64,000 nucleotides of DNA from Cordylochernes scorpioides (GCA_030710605.1 CP092872.1:93832627-93896626), one strand, 5' to 3'. Positions 1 to 11,216 are shown, numbered from the stretch's first letter. Notes: generated by a model from the sequence alone, not told the origin. Program-made: numbers and translations.

Positions 1-450
1 ACGAACTCTGATATTGCGTTATTTTTACGAAAATTCGGTATTCGCACGTTTTTCAAAAATTCGCCTTCCCTAGAAGCATCCTTACGGCACCCCATAACAA
101 AAAGCTCCATCAAACTTAACCCTCTATCCCTCAATAACGGCATCTATAAAATATCATGCAACGATTGTGAGCAATGCTACATAGGTGAAACTGGTCGAAC
201 CATCGCCACTAGAATCCGCGAACACAACCGTAATATACGTTCCAAAGATCGAAAATCTCTCATCTTTCAACACATGGCAGATTTCGACCATTCCTTTAAT
301 TTAGACGATACGATTTCTGTATACAGGGATATTGGAAACAAGTACCAACGCTTGGTTCTGGAAGCACTGGTGTCCAACTGTACTCCCAGTTTTAACCGGA
401 AGATTGATCTCCCACCGCAATATACAATATTTTACGGCCTCACTCGCTGA
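1..450 (+). CDS. Penelope-like element ORF, C-terminal GIY-YIG endonuclease (5' end outside window)
   Basis: The frame is open from base 1 to TGA at 448-450 (149 codons). Codons 9-21 (LRKFGIRTFFKNS) match the linker between reverse transcriptase and endonuclease in Penelope-like retroelements. GIYKISC at codons 47-53, a cysteine pair just after it (C53, C56, C59), YIGETGR at 60-66 and R-I-R-E-H at 71-75 are the GIY-YIG nuclease signature. In this family the nuclease nicks target DNA to prime reverse transcription. The reverse transcriptase part would lie left of the window. No internal stop is seen, but completeness cannot be judged. Confidence 0.9.
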   Translation, partial: TNSDIALFLRKFGIRTFFKNSPSLEASLRHPITKSSIKLNPLSLNNGIYKISCNDCEQCYIGETGRTIATRIREHNRNIRSKDRKSLIFQHMADFDHSFNLDDTISVYRDIGNKYQRLVLEALVSNCTPSFNRKIDLPPQYTIFYGLTR

Positions 451-692
451 TATGTTTTTGGGTTTTTATTGTTATTTATGGTTCAATTTTTATCTCCGTG
501 TTTTGCCTTCAGATTTAATTTTTATCTCCGTTTTTGCCTCTATTTCTCACACAGAGTTTGTTTTATTTTTATTTGTAAATATGCAAATTCCCCTTTCCAA
601 TCTCCAGTATGTAAAATTCCTTATTCTTTGCGCGTATATATGTAAATATTTTCGCTTATAAATATGGCACTTCTTTGTCTACACTTGTATTA

Positions 693-729
693 GACCTGAA
701 GAAGGGCAGTTGCTGCCTGAAAGCTCGTC
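693..729 (+). ncRNA. Hammerhead-like motif in PLE 3' terminal repeat
   Basis: CTGAAGA (696-702) is followed by a stem II (AGG-CAG against CTGCCT, one bulged G), GAAA (719-722), a two-base-pair palindromic stem III (AG/CT), C as the cleavage base at 726, and a 3-bp stem I (GAC 693-695 with GTC 727-729). PLE terminal repeats are known to carry minimal hammerheads with very short stem III. It sits about 240 bp after the ORF stop, as expected for the element's 3' end. Confidence 0.6.
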
Positions 730-780
730 GTGTTCTATTAAAAGAATCTTACCACGTTACCCTGTTTTTCTTTAAAAAGG

Positions 781-1174
781 GATTATTGAATATTGTAATG
801 GAATATATATATGTAGTAATGTAGTTTATGCTGTTGGATGACTGTAGTGTAGCATGTTGGTTAGAAGCAGTCGTGGTGGTTGAGTGATGGGTGGTAAGGA
901 AACACAGGATCCAGAGGTCCTGTGAGGAAATAGATCGGGGAGGAAAGATAGAAGGTCCGAGAACAACCCCTAGAACAACTGGTGTCAAGACCACCTCGGT
1001 GAGAACTGACCCTTGATCATCACATCCAGCCGCTTTTAAACCGATTTAAGTAAGTTAAATCCCCTAGGGGAGAATGAAGACTTGACATTGTTTACCAAAG
1101 GGGTTTAACCTGGCTATCTTCCCTTGTACTCCCACACAGGCCATTGTATTTATATATTTCCGAATATTATGACA
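781..1174. other. No gene recognised
   Basis: Unique-looking intergenic DNA. No open frame with recognisable content, no RNA gene and no repeat shared with the rest of the window was seen. Confidence 0.5.
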
Positions 1175-1189
1175 TATATATACCCTCGT

Positions 1190-1372
1190 CGCATGAGAAA
1201 GAATGCAGGGCAAAGGATACTGGAGGATGACCTATCTGTAAATAGGTAACTGAATGTGAGACAAACTTTATTTTGTTGTAAATGTTTCCTCTTCCCTCTC
1301 CTCTTGTTGACGTGTAAATACGGCGAATCCTGTATGGGGCGGAATACCCTAAATAAAGGCTTTTGTTGTTGT
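1190..1372 (+). mobile_element. LINE 3' fragment with target-site duplication
   Basis: The fragment ends in GGCGAATCCTGTATGGGG, AATAAAGG and a (TTG)n tail. It is bracketed by a 15-bp duplication, tatatataccctcgt, at 1175-1189 and 1373-1387. The same 3' end recurs at 55882-55997. Severely 5'-truncated, non-coding. Confidence 0.85.
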
Positions 1373-1552
1373 TATATATACCCTCGTGGTATCAAGAGTT
1401 CCTGAAGACTCTGTCTGAGGTAGATTATGAAGAAGAACTTCCTGTTGCCAAGTTTACCACGGACGGTCTACCAAGCTTGCCTTGTCTGCTGCTAATGACC
1501 TTCCTGGTGTAGGCCAAACAAGGTTCTGTGCTCTACCTCACTCACTCCAATG

Positions 1553-1762
1553 TACACTCATGGACAACACTTAAGGAAGTTGTACCTTTTACCATGTATA
1601 TCGGGATTATGACAATAACTCTGAAAGATATTACAGTGACCTTTATTGAAGACTCACGAGATAACCAAGTGTGAACAGCCTCTGTCTCCTTCCAAAAAAA
1701 AAAATAGACGACCGGTGATATCAAAGACTTTCCATCTCCTTAAGCTTTTGTCTATGAGTGAT
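1553..1762 (+). mobile_element. Tc1/mariner-like MITE (family M1)
   Basis: Terminal inverted repeats, tacactcatggacaa at the left and its diverged complement at the right, enclose about 210 bp with no coding capacity. The most abundant mobile family in this window. The TA ends and GGACAAAA-type terminus suggest the Tc1/mariner group, an inference. Confidence 0.75.
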
Positions 1763-2049
1763 AATATATGTATGTAACAATAAGGGCAACCTCAGTATTT
1801 GAAAGAAAGTTTATCAATGGACTAAAGCAAAGGCTAAAAAAAATGTAAACAAATCAAATATAGGTATTCTTCTGGGGATTATTTACTATGCAAATTTCCG
1901 TAAAGTTATGAGAGAAGAAAGGAAAAAAAAATCAACAACAATGGACTAAAAAAAAAATAACAAAAATAAAAATATAAACAACAATAGAACATTTATATGG
2001 ATCGTTCAAAATATTTTTAGAGAGAGAGAAAGAAAAAGAGGAAAATGGA

Positions 2050-2278
2050 ATACACTCATGTGGATAAAACTTAAGGAAGGGTAAATTCTTTGATGTCGCT
2101 GGTCGTCTTTTTTTTTTTTTTTTGAAGGAAACAGAGGCAATTTTGTTCACACTTGGTTATCTCGTGTGTCTTCAATAAAAGGCTACTGTATATCAAATAT
2201 CTTTCAAGAGTTATTGTCTGAATACCGATATATATGCTAAAAGGTACAACTTTCTTAAGTTTTGTCCATGAGTGTATA
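2050..2278 (-). mobile_element. MITE M1 copy
   Basis: Same inverted repeats as the copy at 1553, reversed, with a long T run (about 2107-2123) in the middle. Confidence 0.75.
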
Positions 2279-2394
2279 TAGATTCTGAGTAAAGAAGCGG
2301 GTTTATATGACACTGGTTAAAACCATGTAATTCGGCTGTCCTTAACTTATGAAAATAATGTTCTTCTTTAATCTTATTAATGGTTGCAAGGTTT

Positions 2395-2782
2395 TCCCAC
2401 TATGTACCAAGTGTCAACCTGTAACCACAAAACACATTATTGACTGTTTTGAAAATAGAGCAATCCATAAATAAATATTTAATTAAAAAGGCATATATTG
2501 GATCAAAATATCATTTATTTTATCAATATTTCAGTTGGCTGAACGCCAACTTTTATCAACGTGTTATAACATTAAACATAACATACATTAAATATGTTAT
2601 AACACCTTGATAAAGGTTGGCGTTCAGCCAACTGAAATATTCATGAAATAAATGATATTTTGATCCAATATATGTCTTTTTAATTAAAGATTATTGACTG
2701 TATTGGCTCATCCAGGGATGAACTCTACTCATCCCAAGCAGACACCATCAACAAGCTCTACAGGCTTGATACCTTAATATGA
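2395..2782 (+). pseudogene. LINE ORF2 C-terminus split by a foldback element
   Basis: Codons from 2395 read CKVFPLCTKCQPVTTKHIIDC, a C-x2-C-x8-H-x4-C knuckle typical of LINE ORF2 C-termini. The frame is interrupted after 2448 by a 242-bp insertion and resumes at 2691 in the duplicated target, running to a TGA at 2780-2782. The 5' part is missing and the copy is dead. The 3' flank (GGAGATAAGAAAGAAGAAG) is shared with LINE copies at 3497 and 37618. Confidence 0.75.
2449..2690. mobile_element. Palindromic PLE-like foldback element with 12-bp TSD
   Basis: Two inverted arms (about 2490-2580 and 2590-2685) meet at a short centre. Each arm carries TTGATAAA, a GTTGGC stem and CTGAAAT, a degenerate hammerhead-like arrangement. 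The target attattgactgt is present at 2437-2448 and again at 2691-2702. Related copies: 33875-34115 (both arms) and 5085-5175 (one arm). Confidence 0.75.
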
Positions 2783-3093
2783 TTGAGTGGAGATAAGAAA
2801 GAAGAAGATATCCCTCTTTCTTCACTAATACTCTGGAAGTTGAAAAGATATCGAGATAACGTAATTATTCGGTACAGAATGCTAAGAAGAATCCAGATGT
2901 TTGCTCTAGGCCGGGTGAACATTCCACTGGTATGTGGAGTAGAGAAATATTTGCTTACCAGCCTGGATGGCAGAGGGAAGGAATGTGCGTGACTTGGCCG
3001 TTTCCTATTATACAATTGCCAATTAACAAAATTGATTTATTAACAACTTGTTAATTACATAGATGCACAGTATGCACAGTTATTATTACTACA

Positions 3094-3245
3094 ATGATGA
3101 TGTGAACAATTGAAATATAAATTCCATGTAAAATGACAAGATGATGCGAACAATTGAAATATAAATTCCATGTAAAATGACAAGATGATGTGAACAATTG
3201 AAATATAAATTCCATGTAAAATGACAAGATGATGTGAACAATTAA
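3094..3245. repeat. 44-bp tandem repeat, about 3.4 units
   Basis: Direct repeats of gatgatgtgaacaattg followed by aaatataaattccatg; one unit has cga in place of tga. No coding sense. Confidence 0.85.
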
Positions 3246-3254
3246 CATATAAAT

Positions 3255-3468
3255 GTTATCAAAATTCGAAATTAGTTTAAAGACGTATGATTCTTTTTGA
3301 AAATAAACAATTTCTACTGCCCTTACTGCAATGGAAAAAATATATGGAGGGTTCACCACTGATGAGCCAGGCCTTCCCATTAATTTTTTCATTGCAGTAA
3401 GGACAGTAGAAATTGTTTATTTTCAAAAAGAATCTTACGCCTTTAAAATAATTTCGAATTTTGATAAC
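3255..3468. mobile_element. Foldback element with CUGAUGA hairpin at its centre
   Basis: Arms of about 85 bp (from gttatcaaaattcgaa to its complement ending at 3468) flank a centre in which GGAGGGTTCACCACTGATGA and CCTTCCC can pair. The centre equals the second hairpin of the transposed hammerhead family; the first hairpin (GUC and GAA parts) is absent. Confidence 0.65.
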
Positions 3469-3496
3469 AGATGGCGCGCTAGTGCATCATAATATC

Positions 3497-3797
3497 TTCT
3501 TCTTTCTTATCTCCACACTGGGTGAAGTAGAATGCGTCTGCCTTTGTCATTAAGACTGGGAGCACTACTCAGTGGCAGGCCGACTTATCTCCAAAAGAAA
3601 TGGCCGCCTCTGACATGAAGAACAGACGCCATGTACAGCCGCTCCTAACATGGAGTACAAACGCTGCTCATCCTGTATACCTGGAGCCCTTACAATGTAC
3701 TATCAGCCGGGCTAGCTGAGCCCAGGTTTTTTAGTGAGCTTGTTACTGCTCCCCCTCCTCCTTTTTCATCCGGGCTTGGGACCGGCAAAGGCGTATG
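3497..3797 (-). mobile_element. LINE 3' region (GAA-tailed family)
   Basis: On the minus strand it ends in GTGGAGATAAGAAAGAAGAA. The same GC-richer block, including cagacgccatgt and ctatcagccgggc, recurs at 37618-37995. No intact frame. Confidence 0.65.
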
Positions 3798-3894
3798 TAT
3801 AAAAAGAGGTACCTCTCCCTTTATTTGTACATCAAAATGATGGAACTATACATCATCCTAGTAAAAAAACTTTACTAGTGATAATAAAGAATAA

Positions 3895-4080
3895 GCCACA
3901 ACACCAGTTTTGACAAATTCAGACAAAAGTCAACAACCTGTATACCATGGTTTCTGGCTATGACCCTCATCAGAACTGAGATGGCCTCGATTTCATAACA
4001 TTCTACGAGAAGGGGTTATGGAATTGGTCGAATTTACCAAACAGGTTTTTATGTTGGTGAAATGGCAGAGGCCAATTTCC
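3895..4080 (-). mobile_element. PLE-type terminal repeat with decayed hammerhead
   Basis: Minus strand has CTGATGA (3967-3973), GAAACCATGGTA and TACAGG (3938-3943), as in the better copy at 44312. Stem I on the 5' side is lost and stem II is weak, so cleavage is unlikely. Flanks resemble 19300-19770 and 44200-44500. Confidence 0.6.
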
Positions 4081-4615
4081 AGGAAAGATTACATAAACGC
4101 TATATACAAGGATTATGTACATGGTGATGCAGAGTACAATGGAATATCTTCAACAGGTCTCCAGCGACATCGCACATTTCTAGGCCGACAAAATAAACGC
4201 ACTTCGCAAATTTCGGATGTTATTTTAATTTTATTTTATTAAATCCTATATAGACGAAAGAATGTTGCTCTTACTGAATAATACAAACGAGACATTTACA
4301 AGTTTTTTCAACCGGGGTATTCCAAATTATTTTCGCCCTAATTTCCACAACACACAATTTGTAACCAACCATGGTAATTTCGGGAGTTTTCTGGAAAGAA
4401 TCCGCGCATCGGAGGATCCGGGCTGTTTTTGTGGATGCCGCATTCAAGATTCTACTCACCTTTTACTTAAGTGCCCAGCATTTCAAGACTACATACTCAA
4501 TAACGGTATTCTCTGTACCGATCCAAGAGAACTGATATCCAGCAGGGATTCATACATTGAATTCAATAGATTTTGTAAATTTATATCAAAGTTTTTAAAT
4601 AATCTCAAGTGTTAG
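4081..4615 (+). pseudogene. LINE ORF2 C-terminal fragment
   Basis: 4262-4615 reads in one frame through NTQFVTNHGNFGSFLERIRA, then CFCGCRIQDSTHLLLKCPAF, a zinc-knuckle tail of non-LTR reverse transcriptases. Upstream (to about 4200) GISSTGLQRHRTFLGRQNK belongs to the same protein in another frame, so at least one frameshift exists. The 3' UTR runs AT-rich to about 4870 and contains a (CT)n run at 4784-4799. Confidence 0.7.
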
Positions 4616-5084
4616 GTATAATTGTAACTATGTGCTGTATATATGATTTTTTTCCTTTTTTCTTTGTTTTGAGGTGTGTTTAAATTAAATTACCTATGTA
4701 TATAGTATGCTTGTTTGAAACCAATTTAATGAATATGGTAAATGCCTTTGTGCATATATTTTTGGATATATAAATAGATTCTCCCTCTCTCTCTCTCTCT
4801 TGTATTGCTTTCCTTTGGGCGCCAGTGTCCTTGGCGGGACATCGCGCTTTGTATTTATAGTTGAATTATTATAGTACAAATAATTATAAATATAAAATAG
4901 GTGTTATTGTTAATTTTCAAAATATTCACACCCATATTTTACAAAATATATTTTGTCCATAATATAAATATATATATCAATTTTTTTTTCTCCCCATTGA
5001 ATATAACAAAATATTTTTAAAACTTAATTCTGTTGACGTTATGTGGCGCTGAGTTTGTTGTTGACACACATTAAATATGTTATA

Positions 5085-5175
5085 ACATCTTGATAAAGGT
5101 TGGTGTTCAGCTAACTGAAATATTGGTAAAATAAATGGTATTTTGATCCAATATATGCCTTTTTAATTAAAAACT
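5085..5175 (+). mobile_element. Single arm of PLE-like foldback element
   Basis: Matches the right arm of the element at 2449-2690: TTGATAAAGG, GTTGG, CTGAAATATT, then gatccaatatatgcc. Confidence 0.65.
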
Positions 5176-5339
5176 TCGAATTTCCTTAGGATTTTCTTCC
5201 AGTAACGGTGAGGTAGATGACAATAAGAACGCTTGGTTGGGAGAGATTCCGTAGGAAGGTAGTTTTTTACTCTCCGTGCATGCACCATTAGTAGGAAGGC
5301 CTACTCGTTTAAATATGGCATGCTCCCCGTGTACTAAAT

Positions 5340-5935
5340 ATAGCTATACACTTACAACTGGTGAATATGCATTTAAAATATGTAAATAGGTGTTTAAAAT
5401 CCTGTAAATTTCCGCTCAAACTCCGTAAATATGAACTTAATATATGTAAATATGCACTTAAGATATATGTAAATAAGAACTAAAATCCTGTAAATATGCA
5501 CTTAAGGTATGTAAAAATACGTTAAATACCCGTTAATATGTACTTAATTTATGTAAATATGCATTTAAGGTATGTACAAATTCTACAAAAATCCTGTAAA
5601 TATGCACTTAAGGTATGTAAAAATACGTTAAATACCCGTTAATATGTACTTAATTTATGTAAATATGCATTTAAGGTGTTACAAATTCTACAAAAATACA
5701 GTAAATATGCACTTAAGGTATGTACAAATTCTACAAAAATACAGTAAATATGCACTTAAGATATATGCAAATAAGAATTAAAATCCTGTAAATATGCACT
5801 TAAGATAGGTAAAAATGCGTTAAATACCAGTTAATGTGTACTTAATTAATGTAAATATGCATTTAAGGTATGTACAAATTCTACAAAAATACAGTAAATA
5901 TGCACTTAAGGTAGGTAAAGATGCGCTAAAAATGT
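5340..5935. repeat. AT-rich irregular tandem repeat
   Basis: Motifs gtaaatatgcacttaag, gttaaatacccgttaatatg and gtacaaattctacaaaaat recur in blocks of about 106 bp and shorter sub-blocks of about 42-48 bp. No coding or RNA signal. Confidence 0.75.
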
Positions 5936-6411
5936 GCACACATATTGGCTTATATATGAAAAACACGCTTTTTAGAAAAATGGTGACTAACAATTTGTCG
6001 TTATTACTTAATCATATTTGTGTAGATTTAGTCTTTAAGAAAGTTTTTTTTTTTTTTTTTAATTTAAAAAGTATTTTAATAATGAACATTTCGTGTATTG
6101 ATTTAAAATGGTTTATTTTGATCTGGGTTAATGAAATTCTGGTTTGTAAGGTAGTCCAATATGTACTGAGAGTAAACACACAAAATGATTTTTTAAAATA
6201 TTATATATATAAAGTAAAAAATTAAAAAAAAACTCTGCAAAAATTTTTATATTTATTTAATTCGATTATAATATTATTTGCATCTATATTTCAAGTACAA
6301 AATATATACAAAGTATATTTCTATGTATTTATAATTATTAATACATTTTTTTTAAATAAAAATATATTTTTTAAATATATAAATATTAATAATAAATTAC
6401 AAAAAGGCATA
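5936..6411. other. AT-rich, no gene recognised
   Basis: Poly-T and poly-A runs and short TA tracts only. An open frame crosses 5836-6225 but is low-complexity and unlike a protein. Confidence 0.5.
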
Positions 6412-6500
6412 AGACGCCGCAATACTTTTTATTTACTTGATTAAAGGAAGCTTTCGGACGAGATCTTCTTCAGCTAACTAAAATATATAAGCAACGTAAT
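6412..6500 (-). mobile_element. PLE terminal motif
   Basis: Minus strand has CTGAAGAAGA, a short spacer and CCGAAAGCTT, the usual PLE 3'-end signature. Stem II is poorly formed. Confidence 0.5.
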
Positions 6501-6752
6501 AGAGAGAGATATGTATGTAAATATGGGATTAATAATAAACTATGTGTAATTATATTTGGAGTCATATATATTTCGTAGACTTGAGAGCTCCTTCAATAAA
6601 GAGCTATCCCGCTGAAAAAGATAACTCTCCGCAGAACCTTCAATTAACCAATCAACTAATGAGTCAAGGTCCATCATTTGTCCCTCGACCAATCCTTGGA
6701 CCTGATTGGCCCAAGATTCTTGACCAATAGCTGGGGTCTCTAACTTATAAAA

Positions 6753-6961
6753 TACACTCATGGACAAGCCTTAAGGAAGTGGAAAATCTTTGATGTCGCC
6801 GGTCGTCTGTTGTTTTGAAGGAGACAGAGGCAATTTTGTTGACACTTGGGTATCTCCTGTGTCTTCAATAAAGGTCACTGTAATATCTTTCATAGTTATT
6901 GTATGAATCCCAATATACATGCTAAAAGGTATAAACTCCTTAAGTTTTGGTCATGAGTGTA
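6753..6961 (-). mobile_element. MITE M1 copy
   Basis: Full-length, with tacactcatggac at one end and gtcatgagtgta at the other. Confidence 0.75.
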
Positions 6962-7045
6962 TTTCTACTATCCATTATAAGCTTATTTGCATATATCCAT
7001 TATATATTTTAATCAAGAAAGCGCAAATAGCCCTCGATTTTTGTA

Positions 7046-7225
7046 AAAGTCTAACCTCACCAGTGAGTGCAAATAACTAAACGGGACACATTTATAAGTG
7101 CAAAAGTCGAACTGCTTTCCACATGTGTAGACATGTGGTGCACTTACAGTGAAAAAAAAAATCGCCAACTATTACCCACCATGATTATCATGGCCTTTAC
7201 CACGTGTACTGAGGATAATAAAAAA
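7046..7225 (+). mobile_element. SINE-A body, head missing
   Basis: Carries the SINE-A body (cagtgagtgcaaataac, cacatgtgtagacatgtgg) and tail (ccaccatgattatcatgg) found in full at 35135, 45195, 46965 and 54880. The tRNA-like head is absent. Confidence 0.65.
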
Positions 7226-7277
7226 AAATCAAGAATTTCTTTCAATTGCCGGAGATGTATAAACAGAGCAGCCTAAT

Positions 7278-8313
7278 ATACACTCATGGACAAAACTTAA
7301 GAAAGTTATACCTTTCAGCATGTATATCGGGATTCATACAATAACACTGAAAGACATTATAGTGACCTTTATTGAAGACACACGAGATAACCAATATCCA
7401 CTCATGGACAAAACTTAAGGAAGTTGTTCCTTTCAACATGTATATCGGGATTCAGACAATAACTCTGAAATATATTACAGTGACCTTTATTGAAGACACA
7501 CGAGATAACCAATATCCACTCATGGACAAAACTTAAGGAAGTTGTACCTTTCAGCATATATATCGGGATTCATACAATAACACTGAAAGACATTATAGTG
7601 ACCTCTATTGAAGACACACGAGATAACCAATATACACTCATGGACAAAACTTAAGGAAGTTGTACCTTTCAGCATGTATATCGGGATTCATACAATAACA
7701 CTGAAAGACATTACAGTGACCTTTATTGAAGACACACGAGATAACCAATATCCACTCATGGACAAAACTTAAGGAAGTTGTACCTTTTAACATGTATATC
7801 GGGATTCATACAATAACACTGAAAGTTATTACAGTGACCTTTATTGAAGACACACGAGATAACCAATATCCACTCATGGACAAAACTTAAGGAAGTTGTA
7901 CCTTTTAACATGTATATCGGGATTCATACAATAACACTGAAAGATATTACAGTGACCTTTATTGAAGACACACGAGATAACCAATATACACTCATGGACA
8001 AAACTTAAGTAAGTTGTACCTTTCAGCATGTATATCGGGATTCATACAATAACACTGAAAGACATTACAGTGACCTTTATTGAAGACACACGAGATAACC
8101 AATATACACTCATGGACAAAACTTAAGAAAGTTATATCTTTTAACATGTATATCGGGATTGAGACAATAACACTGAAAGATATTACAGTGACCTTTATTG
8201 AAGACACACGAGATAACCAAGTGTGAGAAAAATTGTCTCCGTCTCCTTCAAAAAAAAAAATCAGACCGCTGGCGATATCAAATACTTTCCACTTCTTTAA
8301 GTTTTTTTTCCAG
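7278..8313 (+). mobile_element. MITE M1 with eight internal 118-bp tandem units
   Basis: Left terminus plus body is repeated head to tail at 7280, 7399, 7517, 7635, 7753, 7871, 7989 and 8107 (spacing 118-119 bp). The last unit alone continues into the right end (cttccttcaaa-type run, then an inverted terminus near 8280-8313). Units differ by scattered substitutions, so this is an expanded array, not an assembly echo. Confidence 0.85.
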
Positions 8314-8501
8314 TAGTGTACAAGAATAAAATTGTTTTATTTACAAAAGAAACATTCGTTCTATATAAGACTCTATTTCTAAGTAAGCAAATTTCTAAGG
8401 ATGTGATTTCAGGGTCTGCTATCTGTTCAATGGCTATATCAATATGATACATTAGCGTGCCATATGTTATAATGATCCATAAGATACCGTCTACAACCAT
8501 A

Positions 8502-8758
8502 TACACCTATACCTCGCTTTGCGTCGGGGTTACGTTCCAAAAAAACACGACGCAAATTGAAACGACGCAAAGTGAAAATAAAATTTTGATGGCATGGCGC
8601 AATCAAAAACAAAAGTGTTGCTATATTTTAGGAAAAAAAATTAAAGATTCGAATCCAAAACAACGCAACTTCGAAAATCTAACGACGTACAGTGAAAATC
8701 AGTAAAAATTAAGCAGCGACGCAACTTCGAAAAAAACGCAAAGCGAGGTATTGGTGTA
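8502..8758. mobile_element. pogo/Tigger-like MITE (family P1)
   Basis: Ends tacacctatacctcgctttg and aaagcgaggtattggtgta are inverted repeats flanked by TA. The CATACCTCG-type end recalls Tigger/pogo transposons (from memory). No transposase frame. Further copies at 27560 and 40009. Confidence 0.7.
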
Positions 8759-9009
8759 ATCAATTATCATATACTCTGTAGAAAGGTTTGAGAGAAACCC
8801 GAAAGCTTGAGAAGAAAACATATAATAAAGTAAGAAACTCATCTTTGGAAGTTTTTATTCTCTAGACTTTTTTAATAACTCTTGTTATGTTGACTTTGCT
8901 TAGAATTTTTAATGAAACTGATTCCAAGAATTAAACATTATATTTATTGATTTACAAGAGAGAGAACAAAATATAAAAGGGAAACTAATATTAAACAAAG
9001 AACTTTTTT

Positions 9010-9340
9010 TTCGGTTAGAGCCTATATGTAAAATATGTGAAATAAACTCTGAGAGAAAACTGACAAAAACTATAACAAGACTTAGAACAAAACACTATAA
9101 AGGAATGACAATACATCCAGATGGCACAAGAACTTATAAAGCATGCAACAACTGTCCTGGTGTGGCACTAACACCTACTCACATATTCTCATGTCCAGCA
9201 ATGGCCGCAGCCTAGCAGAAAATTGACTTAGACCCAGAGCAGCAGCTTTAAACACCCAAGATAGTGGATATTGCTGCTGCTGTGATAGAGATGCATGGAG
9301 ACATCTGAGACTCTTCTTTGGACACGACAACAACAACCTG
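9010..9340 (+). pseudogene. LINE ORF2 C-terminal relic
   Basis: Conceptual translation gives LTKTITRLRTKHYKGMTIH, then YKACNNCPG and THIFSCPAM, a CxxC...HxxxC tail of a non-LTR reverse transcriptase, followed by a stop. A matching piece lies inverted at 56010-56100. This type is common in arthropod genomes as I remember them. Confidence 0.65.
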
Positions 9341-9687
9341 TGAGCTTACACACACTCTGTGGTAACATTTAATTAATATATATACAACATGTTATCTCGG
9401 GAGCATGGGTTATATCAGGTTAGTCATTTTTGTTCCTACAGAGGGAAATTTATCGACAGTGTGGTAACCCAGGGAATTTTTATTGTAATTTGTTTATTTT
9501 TACCGTGAAACCTGAGGTGGCAGACAGCGAGGGATCAGGTCGGAGCTGCGTGGGTAGTGCGTCCTTGTGACTCACCTACTTGCCCGGAGCCTTGACTTCG
9601 TTATCCCGTCTTTCCTACTGGACTTGTGGAGCGATGTTTGTTTTGTATTGCTGAGTACTTCTTGTAATGGTCAGACGGCTGGAGGAA

Positions 9688-10117
9688 TACACTCATGGAC
9701 AAAACTTAAGAAAGTGGAAAATCTTTGATATCGCCGGGAGTTTTTTTTTTTTTTTTTATGAGACAGGCAATTTTTCCCCCACTTGGTTATCTTGTGTGTC
9801 TTTAATAAAGGTCACTGTAATATCTTACAGAGTTATTGTCTGAATCCAGATATACATGCTAAAAGGTACAACTTCCTTAATTTTTGTCCATGAGTGTATA
9901 TTGGTTATCTCGTATGTCTTCAATAAAAGTCACTGTAATATCTTTCAGAGTTATTGTCTGAATCCAGATATACATGATAAAAGGTACAACTTCCTTCATT
10001 TTTGTCCATGAGTGTATATTGGTTATCTCGTGTGTCTTTAATGAAGGTTACTGTAATATCTTTCAGAGTTATTTTCTGAATCCCGATATACATGCTAAAA
10101 CTTTGTCCATGAGTGTA
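9688..10117 (-). mobile_element. MITE M1 with about three internal repeats
   Basis: Reverse orientation: right terminus first (9688), then repeats of the 118-bp body separated by gagtgtatattggttatctcg, ending in a shortened terminus. Confidence 0.75.
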
Positions 10118-10364
10118 TTTTCCACACTAAGCGAGTAGTTAAGAGTTAGCGATATATGCTGAAGGGATTGCTATAAAACGACTATTTACAATTATATATA
10201 GTCGAGGAGATTTCTCCAGCACCAAAAAGTCCTCCTCCATACAATCAGAGGATCTCCGTTATCTCCCCACAAGAAGAACTTGTAGATGGACGCTGTCTTT
10301 GTTGACACGAGAGCTGGCATCCATTCCTTGTCCGAAGATCCAGTATCTCTGTTTTTCATACCCC

Positions 10365-10461
10365 TATATTTGCATACCCACATATTTGCATATCCATATA
10401 TTTGCATACTAATATATTTGCATATCCACAAATTTGCATACCCATATATTTGCATACCCTT
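10365..10461. repeat. 16-bp tandem repeat, six ATTTGCAT octamers
   Basis: Units of the form tatttgcatacccaca, about 16-17 bp apart. Each contains ATTTGCAT, the complement of the POU/octamer site ATGCAAAT. Confidence 0.75.
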
Positions 10462-10639
10462 TGCCTCCCGCCAGGTGGCTGTAAATAACGGAAACCGGAT
10501 GTTGGAATCGGGACAATCCTATGATAAGGACACTCTATCTAGACGCCTCGAGGTCACAGGTTCGAAACTCTCAGAAATTCTCTTTTTTTTCCCCTCCATT
10601 CTCTTTGTTAAAGGGAGTTTGTGTCTCTCTTTGAAATAA

Positions 10640-11216
10640 GTTTCCGTTGAAGTTTGTCTCGGGTGAATGTCCTCACAAATATTTAGATTGATAGAAAAAT
10701 ATATATATATATTTTTTTAAATTCGTATCGACCCCGGTACTGAAGAAGGAGAGAGAAATACTACGTCAAAAGATTGGTTATTAAAAAAAGTCACATGTTT
10801 TTATGACAAAAGTAGTAAAAGCAAATCCAATGTATTAGCTTTTCATAAATTCTGGAAAACAGCACAGGCAATAGACGCAATAAGATGATGGATTTAATAT
10901 ATAAACAATATAAATTATCAATTTCTTAAAAAGATACATTTGTTGCTATTAAATCTAATACAATATAGAAACTCATCATTTTAAATGGTATTGAATGGAT
11001 GAGATATTTCGATCTTTCCGACCGTTTGTGTGACCAGTATTGTGAGATTTATTCTGAAAACTAACCAATAAATAGTTAAGACCATTCACGGTGTTTACCT
11101 TACAACTCTGAACACTCGGATTTTCCTGGAAAATCTCTTAAAGATTTCTTGAAAAAAGCCATGGTCCACCTGTGCTGTGTGAGCAGAAGAGCTTAAATTG
11201 ACTTGTTCCATTATAT
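10640..11216. other. No gene recognised
   Basis: AT-rich unique DNA. No frame, RNA gene or shared repeat identified. Confidence 0.45.

Noticed and set aside
4784-4799. (CT)n run as a regulatory GAGA-type element
   Set aside because: Lies in a LINE 3' UTR; no promoter context.
5836-6225. 129-codon frame
   Set aside because: AT-rich low-complexity sequence starting in a tandem repeat; amino-acid content is dominated by I, L, N, K and F.
6640-6730. Cluster of CCAAT boxes as a promoter
   Set aside because: Several ccaat words occur, but there is no TATA box, initiator or downstream frame.
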